Shown: one piece after another, positions 1-8,054 of the stretch
Layout of the letters: each line of letters opens with the position of its first letter
How positions within the stretch are numbered: the stretch's first letter is position 1
Made by a program: the position numbers and the translations under genes
The notes under the pieces: generated by a model
What the model saw: only the letters and a program-made list of their open reading frames with translations
Told to the model about the DNA's origin: nothing
Database searches by the model: none
Origin: Acinetobacter corruptisaponis
Lineage (GTDB): Bacteria; Pseudomonadota; Gammaproteobacteria; Pseudomonadales; Moraxellaceae
NCBI RefSeq assembly: GCF_030053775.1
Contig: NZ_CP125669.1
Coordinates: 1,483,962-1,547,961, forward strand
Length of the DNA stretch: 64,000 nucleotides
Direction: 5' to 3'

Positions 1-330
1 ATCTTTGGCTGTGTGTTGTTGAACTACTTTGTTCCAGAAGATGCGCTGGGTCATTTGATGTATGTGGTCGTTGGTGCTCTTGTGCTCAACTGGGCCATGA
101 TCAGCCTGACACATTTGAAATTCAAGGCGATGACCAAGGCAAAAGGCCTGAAAACCAGCTTTCCTGCATTATGGTCGCCATTGAGTAACTATCTGGTCTT
201 GGCATTTATTGCTGTAGTGCTGTATATCATGTGGCAGCAAGGCTTTAAGGAATCTGTGTTAATGATTCCAATCTGGATTGTGCTCATGTTTGCACTGTAT
301 AAAGTGCTGAATCTAAAAGCCAAGAATTAA
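1..330 (+). CDS. Amino-acid permease (APC type), C-terminal fragment
   Basis: The frame is open from the first base of the window, so the gene begins upstream and only about 109 C-terminal residues are visible. They contain hydrophobic stretches consistent with three membrane helices, including one around MYVVVGALVLNWAM and one around YLVLAFIAVVLYIMW, then a short basic tail ending KAKN. A loop rich in Lys (KFKAMTKAKGLKTSF) between helices is typical of the last helices of AroP/GabP-type amino acid/proton symporters of the inner membrane. The substrate cannot be read from this piece. A strong terminator follows at once, so it ends its transcription unit. Confidence 0.7.
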   Translation: MFGCVLLNYFVPEDALGHLMYVVVGALVLNWAMISLTHLKFKAMTKAKGLKTSFPALWSPLSNYLVLAFIAVVLYIMWQQGFKESVLMIPIWIVLMFALYKVLNLKAKN

Positions 331-347
331 ACAGTTGATCGGTATTG

Positions 348-378
348 AAAAAGTGATTGTTCTAGCAATCACTTTTTT
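348..378 (+). terminator. Rho-independent terminator of the permease gene
   Basis: AAAAAGTGATTG pairs with CAATCACTTTTTT across a short loop and ends in six T. It lies 18 bases after the permease stop codon and before tRNA-Arg. Confidence 0.85.
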
Positions 379-412
379 GTTTATGTTTTTTCATTTACAA
401 TCACCGCACTAT

Positions 413-488
413 GCGCTCATAGCTTAACTGGATAGAGCAGTTGCCTCCTAAGCGACCGACGTGGGTTCGAGTCCCGCTGAGCGCACCA
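413..488 (+). tRNA. tRNA-Arg (anticodon CCT)
   Basis: A full 76-base cloverleaf can be folded. The acceptor stem is GCGCTCA/TGAGCGC, with a D arm GCTTAACTGGATAGAGC, anticodon stem GTTGC/GCGAC around loop CTCCTAA (anticodon CCT, reading AGG), and T arm GGG-TTCGAGT-CCC. The 3' CCA is encoded. It stands alone between the permease terminator and the convergent modA remnant. Confidence 0.96.
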
Positions 489-524
489 TTATTAAAACCC
501 TAAATCAATTTCAGAATAGACAAC

Positions 525-1192
525 CTATTTATTGACAGGCAACACACTAAACCCATATTTTTTAAATACGGTTTTTGCTTGACCACTTTGCAGGAATTGA
601 TAGAATTTCACTGCATTCGGATTTTTCTTAGTCAAGCCGACAGGATAAATAATCGGCGGATGGGTATTTTCAGGGAACACCCCTGCCACCACAACATCCT
701 TGCTAATTGCAGCATCCGTTGCATAGACAATTCCCACCTGACACTCGCCACGTGCCACAAAGTTCAGCGCCGCACGAACATCTTCAGTTTCAACCAAACG
801 CGGTTCCACCTTTTCCCACCAACCGAGTGAAGTCAATGCCTGTTTGGCATATTTACCCACAGGAACGCTTTTAGTATCCCCTGTACAGAGTTTGCCCTGT
901 ACCACTTTGCTTGGGTCAAATTTCTGGTCCATTTTAATTTTAATCGGGCGATCTTTAGGTGTAATCAATACCAGACGATTGCCCAACAAGTTAATCCGAT
1001 CACTCTCTGCAACCAGTTGTTTATTCTGTAAATAATCCATCCACTGTACATCGGCAGAAATAAACACATCGGCTGGCGAACCTGCTTCAATCTGTTTAGC
1101 TAAGGTTGAAGAGCCCGCATAAGAGGTTTTGACCTCAACCTTGTTTTTCTGCTCATAAATTGCATCCAGATCATTGATGGCATTGGTCAAAC
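525..1192 (-). pseudogene. modA: Molybdate ABC transporter substrate-binding protein, 5' end removed by an IS
   Basis: The remaining 222 codons are a recognisable ModA, the periplasmic molybdate/tungstate-binding protein of ModABC. They start in the first strand of the mature protein (LTNAINDLDAIYEQ) and include KTSYAGSSTLAKQIEAGSPADVFIS, which holds the oxyanion-binding serines, and the later FVARGECQVGIVYATDA. The start codon, signal peptide and first mature residues are absent because the terminal repeat of an IS5-family element begins at 1193. Without a signal peptide the product could not be exported, so this is a pseudogene unless another copy exists. modB and modC are not in the window. 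The neighbour across the IS is a molybdenum enzyme, nitrate reductase. Confidence 0.9.
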
Positions 1193-2231
1193 GGCTTTGT
1201 TGCACAAACCTAGCATCAAAAGCTTATTCAGCAATATAATTTCAAAATGAATAAGCCTGCCTCTAAAATCTACCGTACAACCAATTGGTCATCCTATAAC
1301 CGAGCCTTAATTAACCGAGGTAATATTTCCATTTGGTTTGATCCAAAGACTCAGTGGTATGCACAATCACAAGGCAAGCAAGGTCGAAATCAAACCTACT
1401 CTGATACAGCGATTCAATGCTGCTTAATGATCAAATCGCTATTCCGACTCTCTTTACGCATGGTCACAGGTTTTGTTCAAAGCTTGATTAAACTCTCTGG
1501 ATTAGATTGGACAGCTCCGGATTATTCCACCCTTTGTCGTAGACAAAAGCATATTGATATTGCGATTAGCTATCAAAAAAGTAGTAATGGGCTACATCTA
1601 CTCGTAGATTCTACTGGCTTGAAGTTTATTGGTGAAGGTGAATGGAAATGCAAGAAACATGGGGCTGAATATCGTCGCCAATGGCGTAAGCTTCACATTG
1701 CTATAGATGCTAAAACCCTGCAAATACGTGCAGTACAACTCACCACAAATAATGTCAGTGATTCTCAAGTACTCGAAGATTTACTTGCTAAAATTCCCTT
1801 GGATGAACCAATTGATTCTGTTTATACAGATGGTGCTTATGACACCAAGCACTGCCGACAAGTCATTTTAGATCGAGATGCACATGCGATCATTCCACCT
1901 AGAAAGAATGCAAAGCCTTGGAAGGATCAGCAAGCGAGGTCTATAGAGCGGAACAAATTATTAAAGACAGTCAAACGGCTAGGCAGATCGCTTTGGAAAA
2001 AGTGGTCTGGTTATCACCGTCGAAGTTTGGTTGAAACCAAGATGCATTGCATCAAATTATTAGGCGATAAATTAACAGCGCGGAGTTTTCCAAGTCAGGT
2101 GAATGAGATCCATGCACGCATGGCAGTCTTGAATAAATTCACAGAATTAGGTCGCCCTCATACCCAAGTTGTCTCTTAAATTTGAGTAGCTTAAGGGAAC
2201 TCAGCCTTTCAAACCTTTATGCAACAAAGCC
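1193..2231 (+). mobile_element. IS5-family insertion sequence (IS903/IS17-like group)
   Basis: The element is 1,039 bp with terminal inverted repeats GGCTTTGTTGCACAAA at the left and GGCTTTGTTGCATAAA (reverse complement) at the right, a sequence typical of the IS903 group. It encodes one DDE transposase. The nine bases outside the left end (tggtcaaac) do not match those outside the right end (acaacaact). This group normally makes a 9-bp duplication, so the mismatch suggests an adjacent deletion or recombination after insertion. The element cuts modA and sits about 165 bp before the nitrate reductase start. Confidence 0.92.
1247..2179 (+). CDS. IS5-family transposase
   Basis: 310 residues, full length for the IS903/IS17 group. 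The N-terminal part (residues 1-90) is basic and DNA-binding. The catalytic DDE triad is visible as LLVDSTGLK (first Asp), VYTDGAYD (second Asp) and RRSLVETKMHCIKLLG (Glu in the Y/RxxxE context). It fills nearly the whole element, 54 bp from the left end and 52 bp from the right, and reads through without stop or shift, so the element may still be active. It should catalyse cut-and-paste transposition at the GGCTTTGTTGCA ends. Confidence 0.95.
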   Translation: MNKPASKIYRTTNWSSYNRALINRGNISIWFDPKTQWYAQSQGKQGRNQTYSDTAIQCCLMIKSLFRLSLRMVTGFVQSLIKLSGLDWTAPDYSTLCRRQKHIDIAISYQKSSNGLHLLVDSTGLKFIGEGEWKCKKHGAEYRRQWRKLHIAIDAKTLQIRAVQLTTNNVSDSQVLEDLLAKIPLDEPIDSVYTDGAYDTKHCRQVILDRDAHAIIPPRKNAKPWKDQQARSIERNKLLKTVKRLGRSLWKKWSGYHRRSLVETKMHCIKLLGDKLTARSFPSQVNEIHARMAVLNKFTELGRPHTQVVS

Positions 2232-2396
2232 ACAACAACTTAAATTCAATGGCACATTTTTTGCTGACTTTATAGTGCTATTAAAGATATGCATCTCCAT
2301 GCAGCCAACGATGCCTGCTTGCGTTTATTTGAATGGGTGAAATGAAGACACTCATTTCAAATGTTCATTCGCAATGTTGAAATAAAGGTAATGATC

Positions 2397-5300
2397 ATGG
2401 CTGAATCAATCAAAACTGTCTGTCCCTACTGTGGTGTAGGCTGCGGCATGATTTTGCAGGTTGAAAATGGTCAGGTGGTGAAACTTGCAGGTGACAAGCA
2501 ACATCCGACCAACTTTGGACGTTTATGTACCAAAGGCTCGTCGGCTGATAAAGCCTTACGCAATTCTGGGCGCATGGAAAAAGCCTATATCCGCAAGCAA
2601 CGTCAGGAAGAACGTGTTGCAAGCTCGATGGATAGCGTCATTACTGAAACCGCAAAGCGCTTCCGTCAAATTATCGATGGTGATGGACCGAATGCGGTGT
2701 CATTCTACGTTTCTGGGCAAATGTCGATTGAAGCTCAATACCTGATCAATAAACTGGCCAAGGGTTTTGTTGGTACCAACAATATTGAATCCAACTCACG
2801 CCTATGTATGGCAAGTGCAGGCAGTGGCTATAAACTGTCGTTAGGTGCTGATGGCCCTCCTGGTTCATACAAGGATTTTGATCACGCCGATGTATTTTTT
2901 GTCATCGGTGCCAATATGGCAGATTGCCACCCAATTCTGTTTCTGCGCCTGATGGATCGGGTCAAGGCAGGGGCAAAACTGATTGTGGTTGACCCACGCC
3001 GTAATGCCACCGCCGATAAAGCCCATATTTTTATGCAGATCAGGCCTGGAACTGATTTAATCCTGCTTAACGGTTTACTGCATTTACTCTGGAAGAATAA
3101 CCATCTTGACCATGAATTTATTCAGGAATATACCGAAGGCTGGGAACAAATGCCTGCTTTTCTGGAAGATTATCCCCCTGATTATGTCGCTGAAAAAACT
3201 GGAATTGATGAGGCCAAGATTCGTCAGGCAGCACAATGGATGGGTGAAGCCCAAGAGTTTATGACCTGCTGGACCATGGGTCTCAATCAAAGTACTCACG
3301 GCACTTGGAATACCAATGCCATCTGCAACCTGCATCTGGCAACAGGAAAAATCTGCCGTCTGGGCAGTGGTCCATTCTCCCTCACAGGTCAACCGAATGC
3401 CATGGGTGGGCGTGAAATGGGTTATATGGGACCTGGACTCCCTGGGCAACGTTCTGTATTGATTGAAAAAGATCGGGATTTTATTGAAGAACTCTGGCAA
3501 GTGCCCAAAGGCACCCTAACCACCCATCTAGGCAAAGGCACCATTGATATGTTTGAGCAGATGAAAGCAGGAGCAATTAAAGCCTGCTGGATTATCTGTA
3601 CCAATCCTGTCGCGACGGTTGCCAACCGTAAAACTGTCATTGAGGGCTTGGAAAAAGCCGAGTTGGTGATTACTCAGGATGCTTTTCTGGATACAGAGAC
3701 CAACAAGTATGCCGACATCATGTTACCAGGTGCACTCTGGGCAGAAGCTGAGGGCGTGATGATCAATTCTGAACGCAACATGACCCTGATGCAAAAGGCA
3801 ATTGCCCCACCTGGGGAAGCATTGCCCGACTGGCAGATCATTAGCCGTATTGCCTGTGAAATGGGCTATGCCCATGCCTTTAGTTACAACTCAGCATCCG
3901 AAGTGTTTGATGAAATCTGTCGTTGTTCCAACCCGAAAACAGGTTATGACTTACGTGGTGCCAGCCATGCACGACTGAGGGAAACACCCCTGCAATGGCC
4001 TTGCCCACCGCTGGATACCCCACAGGGAGCCAATGATCGCCATCCAATTCGTTATTTAAATGACGGCATCAGCCAATACCTGCTTGAAGCACAGGACAAT
4101 AAACCCAAACCGCGTTTAATTTTCCCCACTGAACGAGCCAAAGGCGTGTTCTTTGCCCGTCCGCATCTTGATCCTGCGGAGATGCCCGACACTGATTTCC
4201 CCTTTGTCCTGAATACAGGTCGTTTGCAGCATCAATGGCATACCATGACCAAAACAGGCAAGATTGCCATGCTGAACAAGCTCAATTCAGGACCTTTTAT
4301 TGAGATTCATCCTGAAGATGCGGCCAACCTGAACATTAAGGATAAACAACCTGTCGAAATCCGTTCACGCCGTGGTAAGGCTATTTTACCTGTGGTGGTC
4401 ACTGATCGCGTTTTGGCAGGCAACTGCTTTGCCCCATTTCACTGGAATGATTTCTTTGGTGAAGATTTAGCCATCAATGCCGTGACCAACGATGCCATCG
4501 ACCCAATCTCGCAACAACCTGAATTTAAGATCTGTGCGGTGTCGTTAGCACCTGTTGCTGCAACAGAAACACTCCTCGTTGCAGATGCATTGAACCAGCA
4601 AAAACCGATTCCGCAAGATCAATCTACACCAGCAAACTCCATTGCAATACCTGAAATCGCACAAGGTACAGAGATGTCACAGATCAATATTTTCGCCCAA
4701 ATGACGGGTATTGAGACAATCAGCACACCCCCGCTCAATGATGCTGAAAAGATTTATCTGGCAGGTTTTATGGCAGCGTTGCAAAACCTCCCTGTACAGT
4801 CAGGCAATCTACCGACCTTGCCACCCAATGCACCCATTTCAGAACAAGCCAAACTTTGGTTGAATGGCATGCTGGCAGGCTTATATGCACGCGTACCACT
4901 GGACTACGCTACATCGAATCATGCAACCCCAGCATTGATCAGTTCAGAGACAAACGCACTCAGCTTGTCTCAAAGCACCGAACCCGAAAAACCGAAAGTC
5001 ACCCTAATCTGGGCTTCTCAAACAGGCAATAGTGAAACACTGGCAGAAAATTTCGTCCAAAAAATCAAGCAGACTGGTTATGAGGTCAATTTTCAGGAGA
5101 TGTCAAACTTTAGCGTCGATCAACTGGAAAAAACCGATCACCTGCTTTGTATCAGCAGTACCTTTGGCGATGGTGATGCGCCTGATAATGGGCAAAATTT
5201 CTGGAATGACTTAAGCAGTAAAGCAGACATTAAACTGGATCACCTGAATTATAGTGTGCTGGCGTTGGGTGATCCGAACTATGACCAATTCTGTGGTCAT

Positions 5301-6605
5301 GGTAAAAAACTCGATCAAAAACTGGCTGAACTGGGTGCATCACGGATTTTTGACCGTATTGACTGCGATACCGATTTTCAGGAAAAAGCGGAACAATGGT
5401 TAGGCACGGTGCTGGCTAAACTGGCAGAATCGGCCAAAATCAAGGCTGAACCCTCACCGCTTAAACCCCAGAAGCCAGACTTGACTGCACCAAGCAAAGC
5501 CAGTCCGTTTCAGTCTCGTCTACTGCAAAATGTACGCCTGAATCATGAGCATTCCAACAAGGATATTCGCCTGTTTGCCTTTGATATTGAGGACTCAGGA
5601 ATTAGTTATGAAGCAGGTGATGCACTCGGAGTCTGGGCAAAAAATTGCCCTGAACTGGTCAATGAACTACTCAGCATCACCAAACTGGATGGGGATAGCC
5701 CTGTCTCGATGGTGGATTTAAAAGGTATGACATTGCGCCAAGCCCTGACCGAACGCTTTGAAATTGCCAAACCACAACTCAACGCGCTAAAACTGATTGC
5801 GACCAAAGGTGCTTATCAAAAACTACAGGACTTGCTGGACTACCCAGATAAAAATGAACTAAAAAAATGGCTGTGGGGTAAACAACTGGTTGACGTTTTA
5901 TATGAATTTCCAGTCAAGCTATCGGTTAGTGAACTCATCAGTATTCTGGCTAAACTACAACCACGACTGTATTCGATTGCATCAAGCCCGAAAGCCTACC
6001 CTACCCAAATCCATCTTACGGTTTCCGCAGTGCGTTATGATTATCAGGGCAATGCGCGAAAAGGAGTATCCTCAACCTTTTTGGCTGATCGTGCCGAGCA
6101 AGGTCATATTGGAATTTTTGTACAAAAATCAGCATCGTTCCATCCACCTGCCGATGCAGACATTCCCTTGATCATGGTTGGGCCAGGTACAGGCATTGCC
6201 CCTTTCCGTGGCTTTTTACAGGAACGTCAGGCCTTAGATAAACCAAGTAAAAACTGGTTATTCTTTGGCGAACAAAAATCCAGTACCGATTTTTACTATC
6301 AGGATGAACTAACAAAATTCCAGCAAGATGGCGTGTTAACCCGTTTAGACCTTGCCTTTTCGCGTGATCAGGAACAGAAAATCTATGTGCAGGATCGCAT
6401 GCGTGAGCATGGTGCGGAGTTATGGCAATGGCTGGAACAAGGTGCATACTTCTGCATCTGCGGTGATGCCAGCCGTATGGCAAAAGATGTGGATGCTGCA
6501 CTAAAAGAAATCATTGCACAACATGGCAATAAGTCGGCAGAGCAAGCCAGTGAATATGTCGCCAGTATGAGCCGTGATAAACGTTATTTACGCGATGTTT
6601 ATTAA
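2397..6605 (+). CDS. nasA: Assimilatory nitrate reductase fused to a CysJ-like FMN/FAD reductase
   Basis: A protein of 1,402 residues that carries catalytic and electron-donor modules in one chain. A [4Fe-4S] site is made by Cys9, Cys12, Cys16 and Cys44. The molybdopterin-guanine-dinucleotide domain follows, with a probable Mo ligand Cys137 in SNSRLCMASA. The MoCo C-terminal domain lies near residues 600-720 (TGRLQHQWHTMTKTG). A linker resembling the N-terminus of CysJ is followed by flavodoxin (from about 866, WASQTGNSETLAENF) and a ferredoxin-NADP-reductase module with VGPGTGIAPFRGF near 1260 and the C-terminus RDKRYLRDVY. It should reduce nitrate to nitrite in the cytoplasm using NAD(P)H directly. 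I chose the ATG at 2397 because AAAGG lies 8 bases before it. A longer frame begins at 2361 but has no ribosome site. nasA names the catalytic part; the fusion is wider than classical NasA. Confidence 0.93.
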   Translation: MAESIKTVCPYCGVGCGMILQVENGQVVKLAGDKQHPTNFGRLCTKGSSADKALRNSGRMEKAYIRKQRQEERVASSMDSVITETAKRFRQIIDGDGPNAVSFYVSGQMSIEAQYLINKLAKGFVGTNNIESNSRLCMASAGSGYKLSLGADGPPGSYKDFDHADVFFVIGANMADCHPILFLRLMDRVKAGAKLIVVDPRRNATADKAHIFMQIRPGTDLILLNGLLHLLWKNNHLDHEFIQEYTEGWEQMPAFLEDYPPDYVAEKTGIDEAKIRQAAQWMGEAQEFMTCWTMGLNQSTHGTWNTNAICNLHLATGKICRLGSGPFSLTGQPNAMGGREMGYMGPGLPGQRSVLIEKDRDFIEELWQVPKGTLTTHLGKGTIDMFEQMKAGAIKACWIICTNPVATVANRKTVIEGLEKAELVITQDAFLDTETNKYADIMLPGALWAEAEGVMINSERNMTLMQKAIAPPGEALPDWQIISRIACEMGYAHAFSYNSASEVFDEICRCSNPKTGYDLRGASHARLRETPLQWPCPPLDTPQGANDRHPIRYLNDGISQYLLEAQDNKPKPRLIFPTERAKGVFFARPHLDPAEMPDTDFPFVLNTGRLQHQWHTMTKTGKIAMLNKLNSGPFIEIHPEDAANLNIKDKQPVEIRSRRGKAILPVVVTDRVLAGNCFAPFHWNDFFGEDLAINAVTNDAIDPISQQPEFKICAVSLAPVAATETLLVADALNQQKPIPQDQSTPANSIAIPEIAQGTEMSQINIFAQMTGIETISTPPLNDAEKIYLAGFMAALQNLPVQSGNLPTLPPNAPISEQAKLWLNGMLAGLYARVPLDYATSNHATPALISSETNALSLSQSTEPEKPKVTLIWASQTGNSETLAENFVQKIKQTGYEVNFQEMSNFSVDQLEKTDHLLCISSTFGDGDAPDNGQNFWNDLSSKADIKLDHLNYSVLALGDPNYDQFCGHGKKLDQKLAELGASRIFDRIDCDTDFQEKAEQWLGTVLAKLAESAKIKAEPSPLKPQKPDLTAPSKASPFQSRLLQNVRLNHEHSNKDIRLFAFDIEDSGISYEAGDALGVWAKNCPELVNELLSITKLDGDSPVSMVDLKGMTLRQALTERFEIAKPQLNALKLIATKGAYQKLQDLLDYPDKNELKKWLWGKQLVDVLYEFPVKLSVSELISILAKLQPRLYSIASSPKAYPTQIHLTVSAVRYDYQGNARKGVSSTFLADRAEQGHIGIFVQKSASFHPPADADIPLIMVGPGTGIAPFRGFLQERQALDKPSKNWLFFGEQKSSTDFYYQDELTKFQQDGVLTRLDLAFSRDQEQKIYVQDRMREHGAELWQWLEQGAYFCICGDASRMAKDVDAALKEIIAQHGNKSAEQASEYVASMSRDKRYLRDVY

Positions 6606-6623
6606 CCCCCATTCATTTGTAAA

Positions 6624-6643
6624 GGGGGAATCACGATTCCCTT
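6624..6643 (+). terminator. Short stem-loop after the nitrate reductase gene
   Basis: GGGAAT-CACG-ATTCCC starts 21 bases after the stop codon. There is no T run, and an alternative pairing of CCCCC (6605 on) with GGGGG overlaps it, so termination is only a guess. Confidence 0.3.
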
Positions 6644-6663
6644 AACAATATTGATCTGATATT

Positions 6664-7173
6664 CTAAGGCAGAATGATGTAGTCATTCATAAATGAATTT
6701 TCTAAAAATTCACCTTGCACAAATGACAAGTAATGTTGCTCGATAGATGCTATTTCCAGACAATCATCCAAATCAATGACAGCGTCGGTATGTGGTTTAA
6801 ACCAATGCTTTTCGATTGCCAATTTTCCCTGTGCCTTGGCATCTGCCTTGTCTTTGCCTGCAACCACCAAGTATTTATGGGTTTCGCCAAACTCATTTGG
6901 CAGATAAGCGCCCAGATTAATTAAATAGGGTTTGAGTTCAGAGGGCGATTCCTCCTGACTGATGACAAGTTGGTAAGATTGATCATGGTAGATCGTCCCC
7001 TGAATTTTCATCCATCCGTCAATATGCAGTCCTTGTGACTTGCCAAACCATTGTTGCTTTAGATAGGGATAAACTTCTGTTAGATCACTGCAAATCACAG
7101 GAATGACATCATGTACCTCAACATTGGCTTGTTCATGCTTGCCGCCCAGTAACACCAGATACAATGACTTCAT
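6664..7173 (-). CDS. DUF1543 family protein
   Basis: 169 residues when started at the ATG at 7173; an upstream TTG would add four residues but the family usually begins MxSLYLVLLGG. The first half has the DUF1543 signature YLVLLGGKHEQANVEVHDV and KQQWFGKSQGLHIDGWMKI. The second half (KYLVVAGKDKADAKAQGK) looks like a second copy of the same fold. No signal peptide or membrane segment is seen, so it is cytoplasmic. The biochemical role is unknown. It faces the nitrate reductase gene tail to tail and is not obviously linked to it. Confidence 0.8.
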   Translation of the reverse strand: MKSLYLVLLGGKHEQANVEVHDVIPVICSDLTEVYPYLKQQWFGKSQGLHIDGWMKIQGTIYHDQSYQLVISQEESPSELKPYLINLGAYLPNEFGETHKYLVVAGKDKADAKAQGKLAIEKHWFKPHTDAVIDLDDCLEIASIEQHYLSFVQGEFLENSFMNDYIILP

Positions 7174-7285
7174 TTCAATACCCAAAAACAGAAAACATGA
7201 TTCAATGAGTTAAATTAATCATAAGATATAACAACTGAAATACTCAATCTTTTTAGGAATGCCGAAGTAAGAGGAAAGACAAAAA

Positions 7286-7846
7286 TCAATCCATCATCCC
7301 AACTGGATTGATTCTTCTTATTCTTGAGGCCCACTCTTTTAAGGCATAATTGGTTGTGATGACCAGCATAAAACCAATAATAAACGAGCCAGCCACATCA
7401 AATGGAAAATGCACACCTACAAAAACTCTTGATAATCCAACAACCAGACTGAGTGCCAGGCCAACCATTCCAATCTTTTTAAAGCCTGCAAACCAATAAG
7501 CAAAGCCAATGATCACGACAGTCAAGGTATGCTGACTTGGAAATGAAGAAGTTGCTCCATGTCCAATCAGTTTATCCTCTAAACCAATTTGAAACGGTCG
7601 CGGATGATGATAAAAGAATTCGACGACATCACTTAAAACTAATGAAAATAAAACGATAACCAATGTCTTTACAAATATAAGGCTATAGGTTTTCCATTGA
7701 ATGGCAACTAAAAACAGGAGGAAACTAATAAAAACTGTATTTAGGTCATCCGCTAAAAATATGACTATTTTATCTAAAAATGGATATTCCTTGGCTAAAG
7801 AGTTAATACAGTGAAATAAAAAAATATTCAAATCTTTAAAAATCAT
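7286..7846 (-). CDS. PAP2-family membrane phosphatase (undecaprenyl-diphosphatase-like)
   Basis: About 186 residues with several hydrophobic helices. The three PAP2 phosphatase motifs are present: a basic motif YHHPRPF, PSQHT (a variant of PSGH, with the catalytic His kept) and SRVFVGVHFPFDV (SRxxxxxHxxxD). The layout MIFKDLNIFLFHCINSL with FLDKIVIFLAD resembles BcrC, which recycles undecaprenyl pyrophosphate at the outer face of the inner membrane, but other lipid phosphates are possible. A longer frame starts at 7888; the family N-terminus favours the ATG at 7846. Confidence 0.75.
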   Translation of the reverse strand: MIFKDLNIFLFHCINSLAKEYPFLDKIVIFLADDLNTVFISFLLFLVAIQWKTYSLIFVKTLVIVLFSLVLSDVVEFFYHHPRPFQIGLEDKLIGHGATSSFPSQHTLTVVIIGFAYWFAGFKKIGMVGLALSLVVGLSRVFVGVHFPFDVAGSFIIGFMLVITTNYALKEWASRIRRINPVGMMD

Positions 7847-8011
7847 TTCCGTTTCTATCCACATTATCCATAACAGATGAATGCGCACAATATACAGGAT
7901 AAAGATGAAAAATTTATTAATTTCTATAATACTTTCTAATTATTTTACCTAAAGTTTCAGTCCAGTTTCTTTTTAAAATCTTCCTAAGCTTAGGTTCTGA
8001 TAACTACAAAT

Positions 8012-8035
8012 AAATAGGGTAAATTTACCCTATTT
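8012..8035. repeat. Perfect 24-bp palindrome downstream of the porin gene
   Basis: AAATAGGGTAAA is followed directly by its reverse complement with no loop bases. It lies 20 bases after the porin stop codon (minus strand) and is followed on that strand by TATTTATTTG. It could end porin transcription, but a loop-free 24-bp palindrome also suits a dimeric DNA-binding protein. Confidence 0.5.
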
Positions 8036-8054
8036 ACCCAGATTTTCTTGATCT

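Noticed and set aside
1184..2240. A 9-bp target duplication around the IS5-family element
   Set aside because: The flanks tggtcaaac and acaacaact do not match, so no duplication is present.
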